From NCBI GenBank assembly GCA_016210495.1, contig JACQUC010000200.1, positions 3,622-67,621 on the forward strand: DNA of 64,000 nt, read 5' to 3'. Both the position numbers and the translations under genes were made by a program. The notes below the pieces were generated by a model that saw nothing but the letters and a program-made list of their open reading frames with translations, did no database searches and was not told the origin of the DNA. Below, piece after piece: positions 35,165 through 42,905 of the stretch; position 1 is the first letter of the stretch, and the number at the start of each line of letters is the position of its first letter. Source of the DNA: Chloroflexota bacterium (GTDB lineage Bacteria > Chloroflexota > FW602-bin22 > JACPRP01).

Positions 35165-36589
35165 TTGAACACCAGGACTTTCACTCTGGTAAATCTGGGC
35201 TGCCCGAAGAATCAAGTGGATGGCGAGGGCATCGTCGAACAACTCCGCGAAGCAGGGTTGGCCGAGGTTCGAAACCCTCGGCTGGCCGACGCGATCATCG
35301 TGAACACCTGTGGCTTCATCGACTCAGCTAAGCAAGAGTCCATTCAGGCGCTGCTAGACCTTGCTTCGCACAAGCGTCCCGGCCAGATTCTCGTCGCCGC
35401 CGGATGTCTCGGCGAGCGATATGCCCGCGATCTAGCCCGGGAGCTTCCCGAGCTCGACGGCATCCTCGGCACACGCCGATGGTCAGAAATTCACGGGCTC
35501 ATCCTACAAGCTGAGGCTGGCCAGCATCCTTGTTGGACCGGGTCTGGCGACGGAGAGGTCGCGTTTCGACGCACCGTGTGCGCACCGTCCGCATATCTCA
35601 AGATAGCCGATGGCTGTGATGCAGGCTGTGCCTTCTGCGCCATTCCCGGTATCAAAGGCAGCTATCGTAGCAAGCCCGCCGAGCTAGTCCTGGCCGAAGC
35701 CAGGCAACTGGCGCGGCGGGGGGTGAAAGAGCTTGTCCTCGTGGCCCAGGACACCACCGCCTACGGCCGAGATTGGAGGCGGCACGACGCGTTGGCCGAA
35801 CTGCTGCAACGTCTCGTCGACGAAGTGCCGGAAGTTCCCTGGCTTCGACTGATGTACACCTACCCTGCCCACATCACCCCGCGTCTGCTGGAAACTATCG
35901 CGCGCAACGAGCGGATCGTCAAGTACGTCGACCTGCCACTCCAGCACGTTAACCCGCGCATCCTCCGCGCGATGAAGCGCCCCGCGACCGAGCCTCGCAA
36001 GCTAATCGAAAGGCTGCGCGAGGCCGTGCCCAACATCGCCATTAGGAGTACCTTCATCGTGGGATATCCGGGCGAAACAGAGGAGGAGTTCGGCACACTC
36101 CTTGCTTTCTTGCGTGACGCTGCGCTGGATCGTGTTGGAGTCTTCCCCTACTCACCTGAGGAGGGAACGCCGGCCGCGTCCTTGCCCGACCAGGTGCATC
36201 CTAGAGTCCGGCGCCAGCGCCATCGGCGGGCTATGGAGGCTCAGCAGGAAGTATCGCTTGAACAAAACCAATCGCTCGTCGGCAAGATCCTGGACGTGCT
36301 CGTCGAGGGAAACGTTCGAGATTTCTCTGTGGGCCGATTGGGCACGAATTTGCGTGTCACTCGTCGGGCACCGTCCCAGCGGCCATCGCGAGTCTCTCGG
36401 TCGGCGGCGGCGCCGGCCCCAACAGCGCAAGGTTACGCATCCATTGGACGCTGTTGGCGCGATGCCCCAGAGGTGGACGGCGTGGTCTTTGTGCGTGAGC
36501 CCGTGGAGATGGGCCACGTAGTGCCTGTCAGAATAACAGCGGCCTCAGATTACGACCTGTTCGGCGAGCTAGCTCCCGCGGAGCGATAG
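35165..36589 (+). CDS. rimO: Ribosomal protein S12 methylthiotransferase RimO
   Basis: Radical-SAM enzyme that methylthiolates an Asp of ribosomal protein S12. 474 residues from a TTG. Auxiliary-cluster cysteines are C13 (NLGCPKNQVD), C49 (VNTCGFI) and C81; the radical-SAM cluster is C151-C155-C158 (CDAGCAFC). LGCPKNQVD is RimO-specific. The TRAM domain is interrupted by about 35 extra residues (APSQRPSRVSRSAAAPAPT), giving a tail longer than usual before IGRCWRDAPEVDGVVFV. Upstream RodZ-like gene and rimO are three bases apart. Confidence 0.93.
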   Translation: MNTRTFTLVNLGCPKNQVDGEGIVEQLREAGLAEVRNPRLADAIIVNTCGFIDSAKQESIQALLDLASHKRPGQILVAAGCLGERYARDLARELPELDGILGTRRWSEIHGLILQAEAGQHPCWTGSGDGEVAFRRTVCAPSAYLKIADGCDAGCAFCAIPGIKGSYRSKPAELVLAEARQLARRGVKELVLVAQDTTAYGRDWRRHDALAELLQRLVDEVPEVPWLRLMYTYPAHITPRLLETIARNERIVKYVDLPLQHVNPRILRAMKRPATEPRKLIERLREAVPNIAIRSTFIVGYPGETEEEFGTLLAFLRDAALDRVGVFPYSPEEGTPAASLPDQVHPRVRRQRHRRAMEAQQEVSLEQNQSLVGKILDVLVEGNVRDFSVGRLGTNLRVTRRAPSQRPSRVSRSAAAPAPTAQGYASIGRCWRDAPEVDGVVFVREPVEMGHVVPVRITAASDYDLFGELAPAER

Positions 36590-36600
36590 CAGTCGAGAAC

Positions 36601-37065
36601 TCAAGACCTCAAGTCGTGCAGAAGCCGCTGTAACTGCTTTGCCGCTTGCACATCTTCGTCCCTGGAGGTGGCGTGTCCAACCCATCGCCAGGTGCGATAG
36701 CCGACCTTCCGTATCCCCTTCAACGTATGACAGGTGAAATCAATCGCTGCCGCGGGATCTCTGGCTGAGGTGACAGTGCCAAGTTGCTGTACACGGAGCC
36801 AGATCTCTCGGCAGTGCAACGGCTCATCAGCGCTCTGGAGCACGTGGCGCACCGCATCTCTCAGGCTCATCGCCTCGACCGGCGAATAAGGTCTGTACGT
36901 GTCGTCGAGGAGTGGTGGTGACAACCCCTCCTCGGCGGATGAATAGAAGCGGAGCCAGCGCTCATAACCCCTCAGGAGCGCGCGCAGGGCTTTGGCCTCC
37001 TCGTTGATCTCGTCCAGTCTATGGTTGACTTCGGCCATTTGCTGCAGCACCATTTTCTCATCCAT
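36601..37065 (-). CDS. Winged-helix (HARE-HTH-like) protein with N-terminal coiled coil
   Basis: 154 residues. The first 50 are a heptad-like helical stretch (MAEVNHRLDEINEEAKALRALLRGYERWL). Residues 65-135 (MSLRDAVRHVLQSADEPLHCREIWLRVQQLG... AIDFTCHTLKGIRKVGYRTWRWV) resemble the HARE-HTH/HB1 winged helix found in chromatin and restriction proteins. A DNA-binding role is inferred. AGGAGGGG precedes the ATG. It is convergent with rimO and the last ordinary gene before the tRNA-Sec locus. Confidence 0.65.
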   Translation of the reverse strand: MDEKMVLQQMAEVNHRLDEINEEAKALRALLRGYERWLRFYSSAEEGLSPPLLDDTYRPYSPVEAMSLRDAVRHVLQSADEPLHCREIWLRVQQLGTVTSARDPAAAIDFTCHTLKGIRKVGYRTWRWVGHATSRDEDVQAAKQLQRLLHDLRS

Positions 37066-37307
37066 ATAGAGGCCCCTCCTGATCTGCGTACAGATAAGGC
37101 ATTTTGTTTAGCTTCTGGTGCAGAATTGCAGTCCGTAGGGGTCCGCCTAAGGCGGACGTGGTTGCCCCTGGGTGGGGTAAGGCACGACCGCCATTTCGCA
37201 CCGGAAACTAGTTTAATTATATAGCACGCCAGTGGAGCGACAAAGAGGCAAAAACCTATAGTGTTTTCACCCATAAACGTTGGGAGAGTCGTGGGACGTT
37301 AGCTTGC
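37066..37307. other. Intergenic region upstream of tRNA-Sec
   Basis: No gene seen. It holds copy 4 of the TCCGCCTNAGGCGGA palindrome at 37141-37157 and leads into the tRNA-Sec promoter. Confidence 0.5.
37141..37157. repeat. Dispersed palindrome GTCCGCCTNAGGCGGAC, copy 4
   Basis: GTCCGCCTAAGGCGGAC, identical to the copy at 3579 except for the central base. Confidence 0.7.
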
Positions 37308-37336
37308 TTGACAAGCCCCCTGGCATACCTTATGAT
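37308..37336 (+). promoter_or_regulatory. tRNA-Sec promoter
   Basis: TTGACA (37308-37313), a 17-base spacer and TATGAT (37331-37336). The predicted start is at about 37343, some 15 bases before the mature tRNA 5' end. Confidence 0.75.
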
Positions 37337-37357
37337 TTCGTTGGTGCTGCGCCGGAT

Positions 37358-37456
37358 GGGGGTGGATGGGGCCCGGTGGTCTTCGCGGTCTTCAAAACCG
37401 TTGCGAGGCATCTGCGGGATGTCTCGGGTGGGTTCGACTCCCACGCACCCCCGCCA
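37358..37456 (+). tRNA. selC: tRNA-Sec (anticodon TCA)
   Basis: The gene encodes the UGA-reading selenocysteine tRNA. The anticodon arm is GCGGT-CTTCAAA-ACCGT with TCA at 37392-37394. The long variable arm (GAGGCATC pairing with GATGTCTC, one wobble) and the T arm GTGGG-TTCGACT-CCCAC are clear. The acceptor stem is GGGGGTG with CACCCCC, discriminator G and an encoded CCA. The D arm has several wobble pairs. At 99 nucleotides it has the size of bacterial tRNA-Sec. It predicts that this organism makes selenoproteins; selA, selB and selD are not in the window. It is the integration site of the element to its right. Confidence 0.93.
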
Positions 37457-37459
37457 AAA
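37390..37459 (+). repeat. Left attachment site (attL), 70-bp direct repeat
   Basis: The 70 bases from the anticodon loop to AAAA after the CCA are repeated exactly at 50027-50096 and in decayed form at 51331-51388. Integration restores a whole tRNA gene here, the usual result of tyrosine-recombinase insertion into a tRNA 3' half. Confidence 0.88.
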
Positions 37460-37550
37460 CAGCGAAAATAACGGGCGCCGTCCCTATTTTAGCCCATTTC
37501 TGGGCGGCAAGTGGGGAACGGCGCCCGAAGCGCGTTTTGGACTTCGTTTC

Positions 37551-37573
37551 TGACACCAAAACTGACCCCGAAC
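37551..37573. repeat. Left-end arm-type repeats
   Basis: TGACACCAAAAC (37551-37562) is followed by the imperfect copy TGACCCCGAAC. The same unit occurs twice in tandem near the right end at 49900-49923. End-specific repeats like these are typical integrase arm-binding sites. Confidence 0.55.
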
Positions 37574-37582
37574 TCTGGGCTG

Positions 37583-38719
37583 CTACTGTTGCCCAGACCG
37601 CTGAAACAGGCTCTCCATATGCGAAGCTACTTCGGAATGCAGCGAAGGTATGACGTGCGAGTATGTGTCGAGGGTCAAGGTAATGGTCGAGTGTCCGAGA
37701 AATTCCTGCACGACTTTGGGATGCACACCTCGAGAGAGTAAGAGCGTCGCGGCCGTGTGGCGCAGATCGTGGACCCGGAGTCGTGGCAGCCCGGCTTTGC
37801 TTAAGGCAAGGTGGAAAGCCTCGTTGACACGGGCGGGCTCCAAAGGGCTGCCAACGGACGTGCAGAAGACTAGGCCACGATCCTGCCAAGCTGGACCGCT
37901 TTCCAGCCGTTGGGCCAACTGTGTGCGGCGGTGCTCGCGGAGTATCGCCACCGTGCTTTCGGCAAGATGAATCGTGCGTCGGCTGCCTTCGGTTTTGGGC
38001 TCGACAAACACGAGTCCCGTACCCGTCTGCCGTTGTAGTGCTCGCCTAACGGTCAGTTTTCCCGTCGCAAAGTCGATATCGTCCCACTTGAGCCCCGTCG
38101 CCTCTCCCAATCTAAGCCCGGTGGTAGCCAGGAGCACCCAAAGCGCGTGCAAGCAATCCTCTGTGCTGCTGGCGAATAGGTCTTGTACTTGGTGCGCGGT
38201 AAGAGTGTGCATTTCTCGACGCTTGGGCCTAGGCACTGACACGGCTTCCGTGGGATTGCGGCCAATCATCTCCCACTGCAAGGCTTGTCGGAGAGCGCGG
38301 TGTAATACCGTGTGGCACTGCTCGACGGAGCGGCGAGACAGACCGCCTTCGAGCAGGGCTGCATAGCACGCCTGAATGTGGGCCGGCTGGAGCTTCGTCA
38401 AACGCAGCTTGCCGATGTGGGGCAGCACGCGACGCACGTTGAGCACATAACTTTCCTGCGTCCGAGGGCGCACACTCTGGCTCACGATGTCCGTGAGCCA
38501 GCGGTTAAGGTATTGGGCAACGGTTTGGCTTGGGCCGGTTATCAGCTTGCCCTCTTGCAGATCAGCCAACGCCTTTATCATTTGGCTGCGCACTTCTTCT
38601 TTGGTCTTGCCATAGAAGTACTTGCGCTTGCCGTCATCCAATGTGATCCTGGCCATATAGCGGCCATCTTTGCGCTTGGATTTGTTGATCGAGCCTTCGC
38701 CGGGTCCTCGTCTAGCCAT
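37583..38719 (-). CDS. int: Tyrosine-family site-specific integrase
   Basis: 378 residues from the ATG with AGGAGGG seven bases upstream (a second ATG two codons earlier is too close to it). The N-terminal AP2-like arm-binding domain reads GPGEGSINKSKRKDGRYMARI; the core-binding SAM-like domain covers about residues 60-160. The catalytic set is complete: R203 (TTGLRLGEA), K242 (EPKTEGSRR), H317/R320 (HDLRH), H343 (LGHST) and nucleophile Y353 (DTYSH). It should therefore be active. It lies beside attL and is translated from the same minus-strand unit as the zinc-finger gene. Confidence 0.95.
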   Translation of the reverse strand: MARRGPGEGSINKSKRKDGRYMARITLDDGKRKYFYGKTKEEVRSQMIKALADLQEGKLITGPSQTVAQYLNRWLTDIVSQSVRPRTQESYVLNVRRVLPHIGKLRLTKLQPAHIQACYAALLEGGLSRRSVEQCHTVLHRALRQALQWEMIGRNPTEAVSVPRPKRREMHTLTAHQVQDLFASSTEDCLHALWVLLATTGLRLGEATGLKWDDIDFATGKLTVRRALQRQTGTGLVFVEPKTEGSRRTIHLAESTVAILREHRRTQLAQRLESGPAWQDRGLVFCTSVGSPLEPARVNEAFHLALSKAGLPRLRVHDLRHTAATLLLSRGVHPKVVQEFLGHSTITLTLDTYSHVIPSLHSEVASHMESLFQRSGQQ

Positions 38720-38730
38720 CGCCATCCCTC

Positions 38731-39693
38731 CTATTGAGCCGATTTCTGCCGTAGCCGCCGCATCCGCGCACGCTTGGCACAGCGACTCTCCACACTCATG
38801 CCGCGTTTCCTCGCGTTCTCAGCCTCCCATTCATCTGGAGGACAGTAGTCTTGGCGCTTATCTGTTTGATGAAAATATCTCTTGCATTCAAGACATCTTG
38901 CCAGCCCCAGCTCGCTGACTACCATGCGAGCGAGATGCCAATAAGCTATGCCCAGTAGATTGGGTGAGTACTGACCGAGGATTAGCTTGGAGCCTTCCAC
39001 TATGTCGAGGTGTGGCCTTACAGTCGGGAGGTTGCTGTTGACGATGTCAAGGATGATGCTTCGCGCCACATCGCAAGGACGCCAGGCATCCATAGGCCCC
39101 ACGTACACAACGCTACGCAGCCTGTTCCTTTCTCCATACGGTATGACCGGCCAGGCAACGCGGTCTAAGACATCCGGCTGTTTGTCACTCAAAAGAGACT
39201 GCCCCGCATGCCAGACCGACTGGATATAGCGGTCCAAGGCGTCGTCGTCTTCTCGCTTCAGGTAGTAAAGGAGTTCCAGGCACATTCGTGATCCACGCGC
39301 ATGTGCCCAAATCCAGTGAAGCGGGTCTGAGCCGCGTAGTGCGGTAACGTCGGCGTAGGCTTCCGTGCGCTTCTCATCACTAAGGGACTCATCGAAAAGT
39401 ACCGCTTCAAGATAGCCAAGATGCCCCCAGGTGGAGGCGAACTTCACAAGGGCGATTTCATCGCCCTCGCACAGGTTGGCTAGCTGGGTGATGATCTGGG
39501 GATATGCTGCTGGCGCGTACTCACGCAGCGTATCCCCAGACCCACGTAGGACGCCATCGGCAACAGTGTAGGCTGAAAACACCCGCCAGCAGTGGCTATA
39601 AAAGCCCTCCCGGTCAGCCCGTTCCTGGTCTGGTTGCATAAGCCTCCCCTGTAGCGCGAGATGTGGCGGTAATACATCTTGACTACCGCTCAA
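38731..39693 (-). CDS. Zinc-finger protein of unknown function, cotranscribed with the integrase
   Basis: 320 residues. The N-terminal 250 are mostly helical with no family I recognise. The C-terminus has a zinc-ribbon-like pattern, RCLECKRYFHQTDKRQDYC, followed by a basic tail with a further Cys (SRCAKRARMRRLRQ). This CxxC...YC...C arrangement is found in several uncharacterised regulators. It ends 11 bases before the integrase start and is transcribed from a strong promoter facing the xis-primase operon. A role in controlling integration or as the element's regulator is possible, inferred only from position. Confidence 0.65.
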   Translation of the reverse strand: MSGSQDVLPPHLALQGRLMQPDQERADREGFYSHCWRVFSAYTVADGVLRGSGDTLREYAPAAYPQIITQLANLCEGDEIALVKFASTWGHLGYLEAVLFDESLSDEKRTEAYADVTALRGSDPLHWIWAHARGSRMCLELLYYLKREDDDALDRYIQSVWHAGQSLLSDKQPDVLDRVAWPVIPYGERNRLRSVVYVGPMDAWRPCDVARSIILDIVNSNLPTVRPHLDIVEGSKLILGQYSPNLLGIAYWHLARMVVSELGLARCLECKRYFHQTDKRQDYCPPDEWEAENARKRGMSVESRCAKRARMRRLRQKSAQ

Positions 39694-39733
39694 CGTAGCG
39701 ATAGTATTGTAACATACTGACTAGTGCTGTCAA
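39679..39733. promoter_or_regulatory. Overlapping divergent promoters of the element
   Basis: Rightward: TTGACT (39679-39684), 17 bases, TAGTAT (39702-39707). Leftward: TTGACA (39733-39728), 16 bases, TACAAT (39711-39706). The -10 boxes overlap and sit in an imperfect palindrome centred near 39708 (AGTAT...ATACT), so one bound protein or polymerase could switch between them. Confidence 0.65.
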
Positions 39734-39755
39734 GTCTTAGGAGGGAAAAGACAGG

Positions 39756-39935
39756 ATGGAAAAATTGTTGCTCAAGCCAATGGATGCCGCCGAGCTAATC
39801 GAGGTCGGCCGTTCGCGCATCTATGAGATGCTGCAAAAGGGCGAACTGCCGTCGGTGAGGATCGGTCGCAGCGTAAGAGTGCCCGTTTCGGCCTTGCGCC
39901 AGTGGGTCGAAGAGCAGGGAAAGCAAACAGCTTGA
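39756..39935 (+). CDS. Excisionase-like helix-turn-helix protein
   Basis: 59 residues. MDAAELIEVGRSRIYEMLQKG and LPSVRIGRSVRVPVSALRQW form the compact winged HTH of the MerR/AlpA/excisionase (HTH_17) type. Such proteins bind next to att sites and direct excision, or activate element genes. AGGAGGG is well placed before the ATG. It is the first gene of the rightward operon, 14 bases before the primase-polymerase gene. Confidence 0.88.
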   Translation: MEKLLLKPMDAAELIEVGRSRIYEMLQKGELPSVRIGRSVRVPVSALRQWVEEQGKQTA

Positions 39936-39949
39936 TAGGGGGTGGACAG

Positions 39950-42139
39950 ATGGCCATAGTGAAAACGCCAGATAGGCACGGCGTCAATGTGGTGCCATCC
40001 AACGAGATGCTAGACGAAGCGTTAGCTATGGCGGCGCGCGGTTGGCCGGTTCATCCGAACTACCATCTCGAAAACGGCATTTGCACTTGTCGAGCTGGGG
40101 CCAAGTGTGACACGCCGGGCAAGCACCCTCGCGTCTTGGGCTGGCAGGACAATTCAACCGTTGACGAGGCAACGATCCGCGAATGGTGGAGCCGTTGGCC
40201 AAGGGCGAATGTCGGGACCTTGACGGGCAAGCGCGGGGGCAAGGTGGTGCTTGACGAAGACCCGCGCCACGGCGGCAATGACTCCCTAGCGCAACTGGAG
40301 GCAATGCACCGCAAACTCCCCCATACCGTCGAGGTCCTCACCGGTGGCGGAGGTCGACAGTTTTACTTCAAGCATCCCGGCATCGGCATCCGGATCAAGA
40401 ACAGCACGAGCGAACTGGGGCCCGGGCTTGACATCCGCGGTGAGGGTGGCCAGGTCGTGGCACCGCCTAGTCTACACAAGAGCGGGCGGCGGTACGCCTG
40501 GGAGGCTTCCAGCCATCCTGACGACACGCCGCTGGCGCCTATGCCAGAATGGCTCCTAAATATGGTGAGGGAACCAGGGGCGAGCAGCAACCGCCAAAGG
40601 CGAGCAGAGCCAGCGCCAAAGAAGATACCGTATGGGCAGCAACACACTCGACTGCTTAGCTTCGGCGGAAAAATGCGAGACGGAGGCGCTGAGGTCGAGG
40701 AAATTGACGCAGCACTCCAGATTATGAACGAGACCAGATGCGAGCGACCAGGGCCACCGGAGAATATCCGGAAGATGGCAGAGAGTATTTGCAGACTGTA
40801 CCCGGTGGGCGAAGCTGGGAAGGCGGTCCGTGACGGTGCGATTGCCCCAGATAAAGCCGAGCCGGATGTAGCCGTGGGTTCGCCTTGGCCTGATCCATTG
40901 GACCCGGCTGCACTCCACGGCCTCGCAGGTGACCTTGTGCGTGCTATAGAGCCCCACACGGAGGCCGATCCCGTGGCCCTTCTCGGGCAATTCCTCATCG
41001 CTTTCGGCAACATCATAGGTCGCGGGCCACACTTCCAAGTCGAAGCGGATTACCACCCGCTGAATGAGTTCATCGCGCTGGTCGGCCCCACGGCCAAGGG
41101 GCGCAAAGGCACGTCCGCCGGACACATTAGGCACCAATTCAAGAGCGTGGATGAGGTCTGGGCGAGAGACCGAATACAGGGCGGTCTCTCGTCTGGCGAA
41201 GGCCTAATTTGGGCAGTCCGAGACCCAATTTCGAAGGTCGAACTCATCAGAGAGAAAGGCAAGGGCACCGGCGAATATCAGGAAATTGTGATTGATCCGG
41301 GGGTCACTGACAAACGACTGTTTGTGTTGGAGGCAGAGTTCGCGTCAACGTTGCGCGTACTTGGCCGGGATGGGAACACCCTGTCGGCCATCATCCGTCA
41401 AGCTTGGGATTTAGGGGATTTGCAGACACTGACGAAGAACAGCCCAGCGCAGGCCAAGGGGGCGCACATTTCAATCGTGGGGCACATCACGCGAGACGAA
41501 CTTCGCCGATATCTTGACACTACAGAGGCGGGAAATGGGTTTGCCAATAGATTCCTTTGGCTCTGCGTGCGTCGGTCAAAGTGCCTGCCTGAGGGCGGGC
41601 ACCTCGCAACCGTGAACTTAGCTCCGCTGTTGCAGCGGCTACGCCAGGCAGTCGAGTCCGCGCGAAAGGTGGGAGAGATCAAGCGCGATGAGAATGCTCG
41701 TGCCATCTGGCGGAAGGTCTATCCCGAACTCTCGGAGGGCAAACCAGGATTACTGGGAGCGATGACCTCGCGCGCAGAGGCTCATGTCATGCGACTGGCG
41801 TCGATCTATGCGCTCCTGGACTTGTCGGACCTCATCGGAGCCGAGCATTTGCAAGCAGCGTTGGCTTTTTGGGAATATGCCGAAGCGTCGGCGCGCTATA
41901 TCTTCGGTGACAGCTTAGGTGACCCAACCGCGGATGACATTCTTCGGGCATTGCGTTCGCGCCCAGACGGGATGACTCGGACGGACCTTCGCGACCATTT
42001 CGGACGGAACAAGAGCAGCGCCGAGATCGCGCGGGGCCTGGGCGTCCTGTTGGAGTACGGCCTTGCCTACTTTCAAACTGAAGAGACCGAGGGACGCCCT
42101 GCGGAGCGATGGGTTGCGGTTAGCGCAGTCACGACATAA
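39950..42139 (+). CDS. Primase-polymerase with DUF3987-like C-terminal half
   Basis: 729 residues from the ATG at 39950 (GGGGTGGAC upstream). The N-terminal part is a bifunctional primase/polymerase (AEP) domain: CTCRAGAKCDTPGKHPR with conserved Cys/His, GWQDNSTVDEATIREWWSRWPRANVG, VVLDEDPRHGG with metal-binding acidics, VLTGGGGRQFYF and GLDIRGEGGQVVAPPS. The C-terminal half (ALVGPTAKGRKGTSAG, DKRLFVLEAEFASTLRVLGRDGN, GHITRDELRRYL) resembles DUF3987-type helicase-like proteins of mobile elements. It predicts autonomous priming and replication of the excised element. No separate helicase or Rep gene is present. Confidence 0.85.
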   Translation: MAIVKTPDRHGVNVVPSNEMLDEALAMAARGWPVHPNYHLENGICTCRAGAKCDTPGKHPRVLGWQDNSTVDEATIREWWSRWPRANVGTLTGKRGGKVVLDEDPRHGGNDSLAQLEAMHRKLPHTVEVLTGGGGRQFYFKHPGIGIRIKNSTSELGPGLDIRGEGGQVVAPPSLHKSGRRYAWEASSHPDDTPLAPMPEWLLNMVREPGASSNRQRRAEPAPKKIPYGQQHTRLLSFGGKMRDGGAEVEEIDAALQIMNETRCERPGPPENIRKMAESICRLYPVGEAGKAVRDGAIAPDKAEPDVAVGSPWPDPLDPAALHGLAGDLVRAIEPHTEADPVALLGQFLIAFGNIIGRGPHFQVEADYHPLNEFIALVGPTAKGRKGTSAGHIRHQFKSVDEVWARDRIQGGLSSGEGLIWAVRDPISKVELIREKGKGTGEYQEIVIDPGVTDKRLFVLEAEFASTLRVLGRDGNTLSAIIRQAWDLGDLQTLTKNSPAQAKGAHISIVGHITRDELRRYLDTTEAGNGFANRFLWLCVRRSKCLPEGGHLATVNLAPLLQRLRQAVESARKVGEIKRDENARAIWRKVYPELSEGKPGLLGAMTSRAEAHVMRLASIYALLDLSDLIGAEHLQAALAFWEYAEASARYIFGDSLGDPTADDILRALRSRPDGMTRTDLRDHFGRNKSSAEIARGLGVLLEYGLAYFQTEETEGRPAERWVAVSAVTT

Positions 42140-42153
42140 ACGACATTAACGAC
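42131..42153 (-). repeat. GTCGT-N4 triple repeat, copy 1
   Basis: Three GTCGT units at exact 9-base intervals on the minus strand (ACGAC at 42131, 42140 and 42149 on the plus strand), followed by AAAAGGTC. It covers the primase stop codon. The same arrangement is at 48339-48361 and 49809-49831 in the other orientation. Confidence 0.7.
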
Positions 42154-42166
42154 AAAAGGTCTGGTT

Positions 42167-42589
42167 ATGGGCAAATATCTGGACATAGCAAAGAAGGTCA
42201 GCGAAGCAACCAAGACATCTGGTGTTGCCAAGCCTTCGCTCTGGCGTGTGCTCCTGGTCCTCCCCAACGGTGAGGAACGCTGGATGACGAAGCATGAGTT
42301 GTTTTGCTGGATAGCCCGGGAAATGGGCCAAGCAATGCTGGGCGGGGTCAAGGAGCCGTTGGCCAAGCCAGACCTGGGCCACTTGTTTAGCACACGCGAT
42401 GAGTTGGTGGCCAGGCTGAACAAAGCGACTGATGTCATTGTCGAGCTGAAGGCGAGCGGCAAAGATGCAGCCAGGGCTGAAGCAACGTGGCTCGAACTGA
42501 TCGAGGAATACAAGCTGGTTGAGGATCAATTATCGCTGCTTGCACGCAAAACCATTGCGGAGGGCGCGGATGGCGGAATTGATGATTAG
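42167..42589 (+). CDS. Small protein of unknown function in the element
   Basis: 140 residues with no family I recognise. The N-terminal third (SLWRVLLVLPNGEERWMTKHELFCWI) looks beta/alpha. The C-terminal half is helical and heptad-like (TRDELVARLNKATDVIVELKASG...WLELIEEYKLVEDQLSLLARK), a likely coiled coil. The start is the ATG right after the triple repeat. It overlaps the next gene by 20 bases, so the three genes 42167-43702 form one translational unit. Confidence 0.6.
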   Translation: MGKYLDIAKKVSEATKTSGVAKPSLWRVLLVLPNGEERWMTKHELFCWIAREMGQAMLGGVKEPLAKPDLGHLFSTRDELVARLNKATDVIVELKASGKDAARAEATWLELIEEYKLVEDQLSLLARKTIAEGADGGIDD

Positions 42590-42905
42590 TCTACCAACAA
42601 AAATGAATCACGTGAAAACGTTACCCAAGGCAGGCAAAGGAGCAGTCTGTATCCAGTATCGGCGTTGCGGCAAGCCGAATTGTGGATGTGCACGGGGCTC
42701 GCTTCACGGCCCTTATTACTGTTTGTTCTGGCGGGAGCAGGGAAGACTTCGCAAGCATTATTTGCGCCCCGAAGATGTGGGAGCGTTCAGGAGCGAGTGT
42801 GAGGCTCGGCGTAAGCGCGCGGCCGACCAACGCCGGCTCCACGAGCTCTGGCGCCAGCGGTACAGCGCGTACCTTGATACAGTGCGACAGGTGGGCAGGC
42901 CATGA
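42570..42905 (+). CDS. Cys-rich DUF6788-like protein
   Basis: 111 residues from MAELMISLP, with GGAGGGCG at good spacing. The motif YRRCGKPNCGCARGSLHGPYYCLFWREQGR has four closely placed cysteines, followed by a helical Arg-rich C-terminus. This short Cys motif with the GPYY stretch is common in uncharacterised proteins of mobile elements. Nucleic-acid binding through a metal site is plausible but not shown. It overlaps both neighbours. Confidence 0.65.
   Translation: MAELMISLPTKMNHVKTLPKAGKGAVCIQYRRCGKPNCGCARGSLHGPYYCLFWREQGRLRKHYLRPEDVGAFRSECEARRKRAADQRRLHELWRQRYSAYLDTVRQVGRP

Noticed and set aside
37358..37456. A nearby selenoprotein or SECIS element implied by tRNA-Sec
   Set aside because: I found no gene in the window with a convincing in-frame UGA continued by conserved sequence, so no selenoprotein is claimed here.
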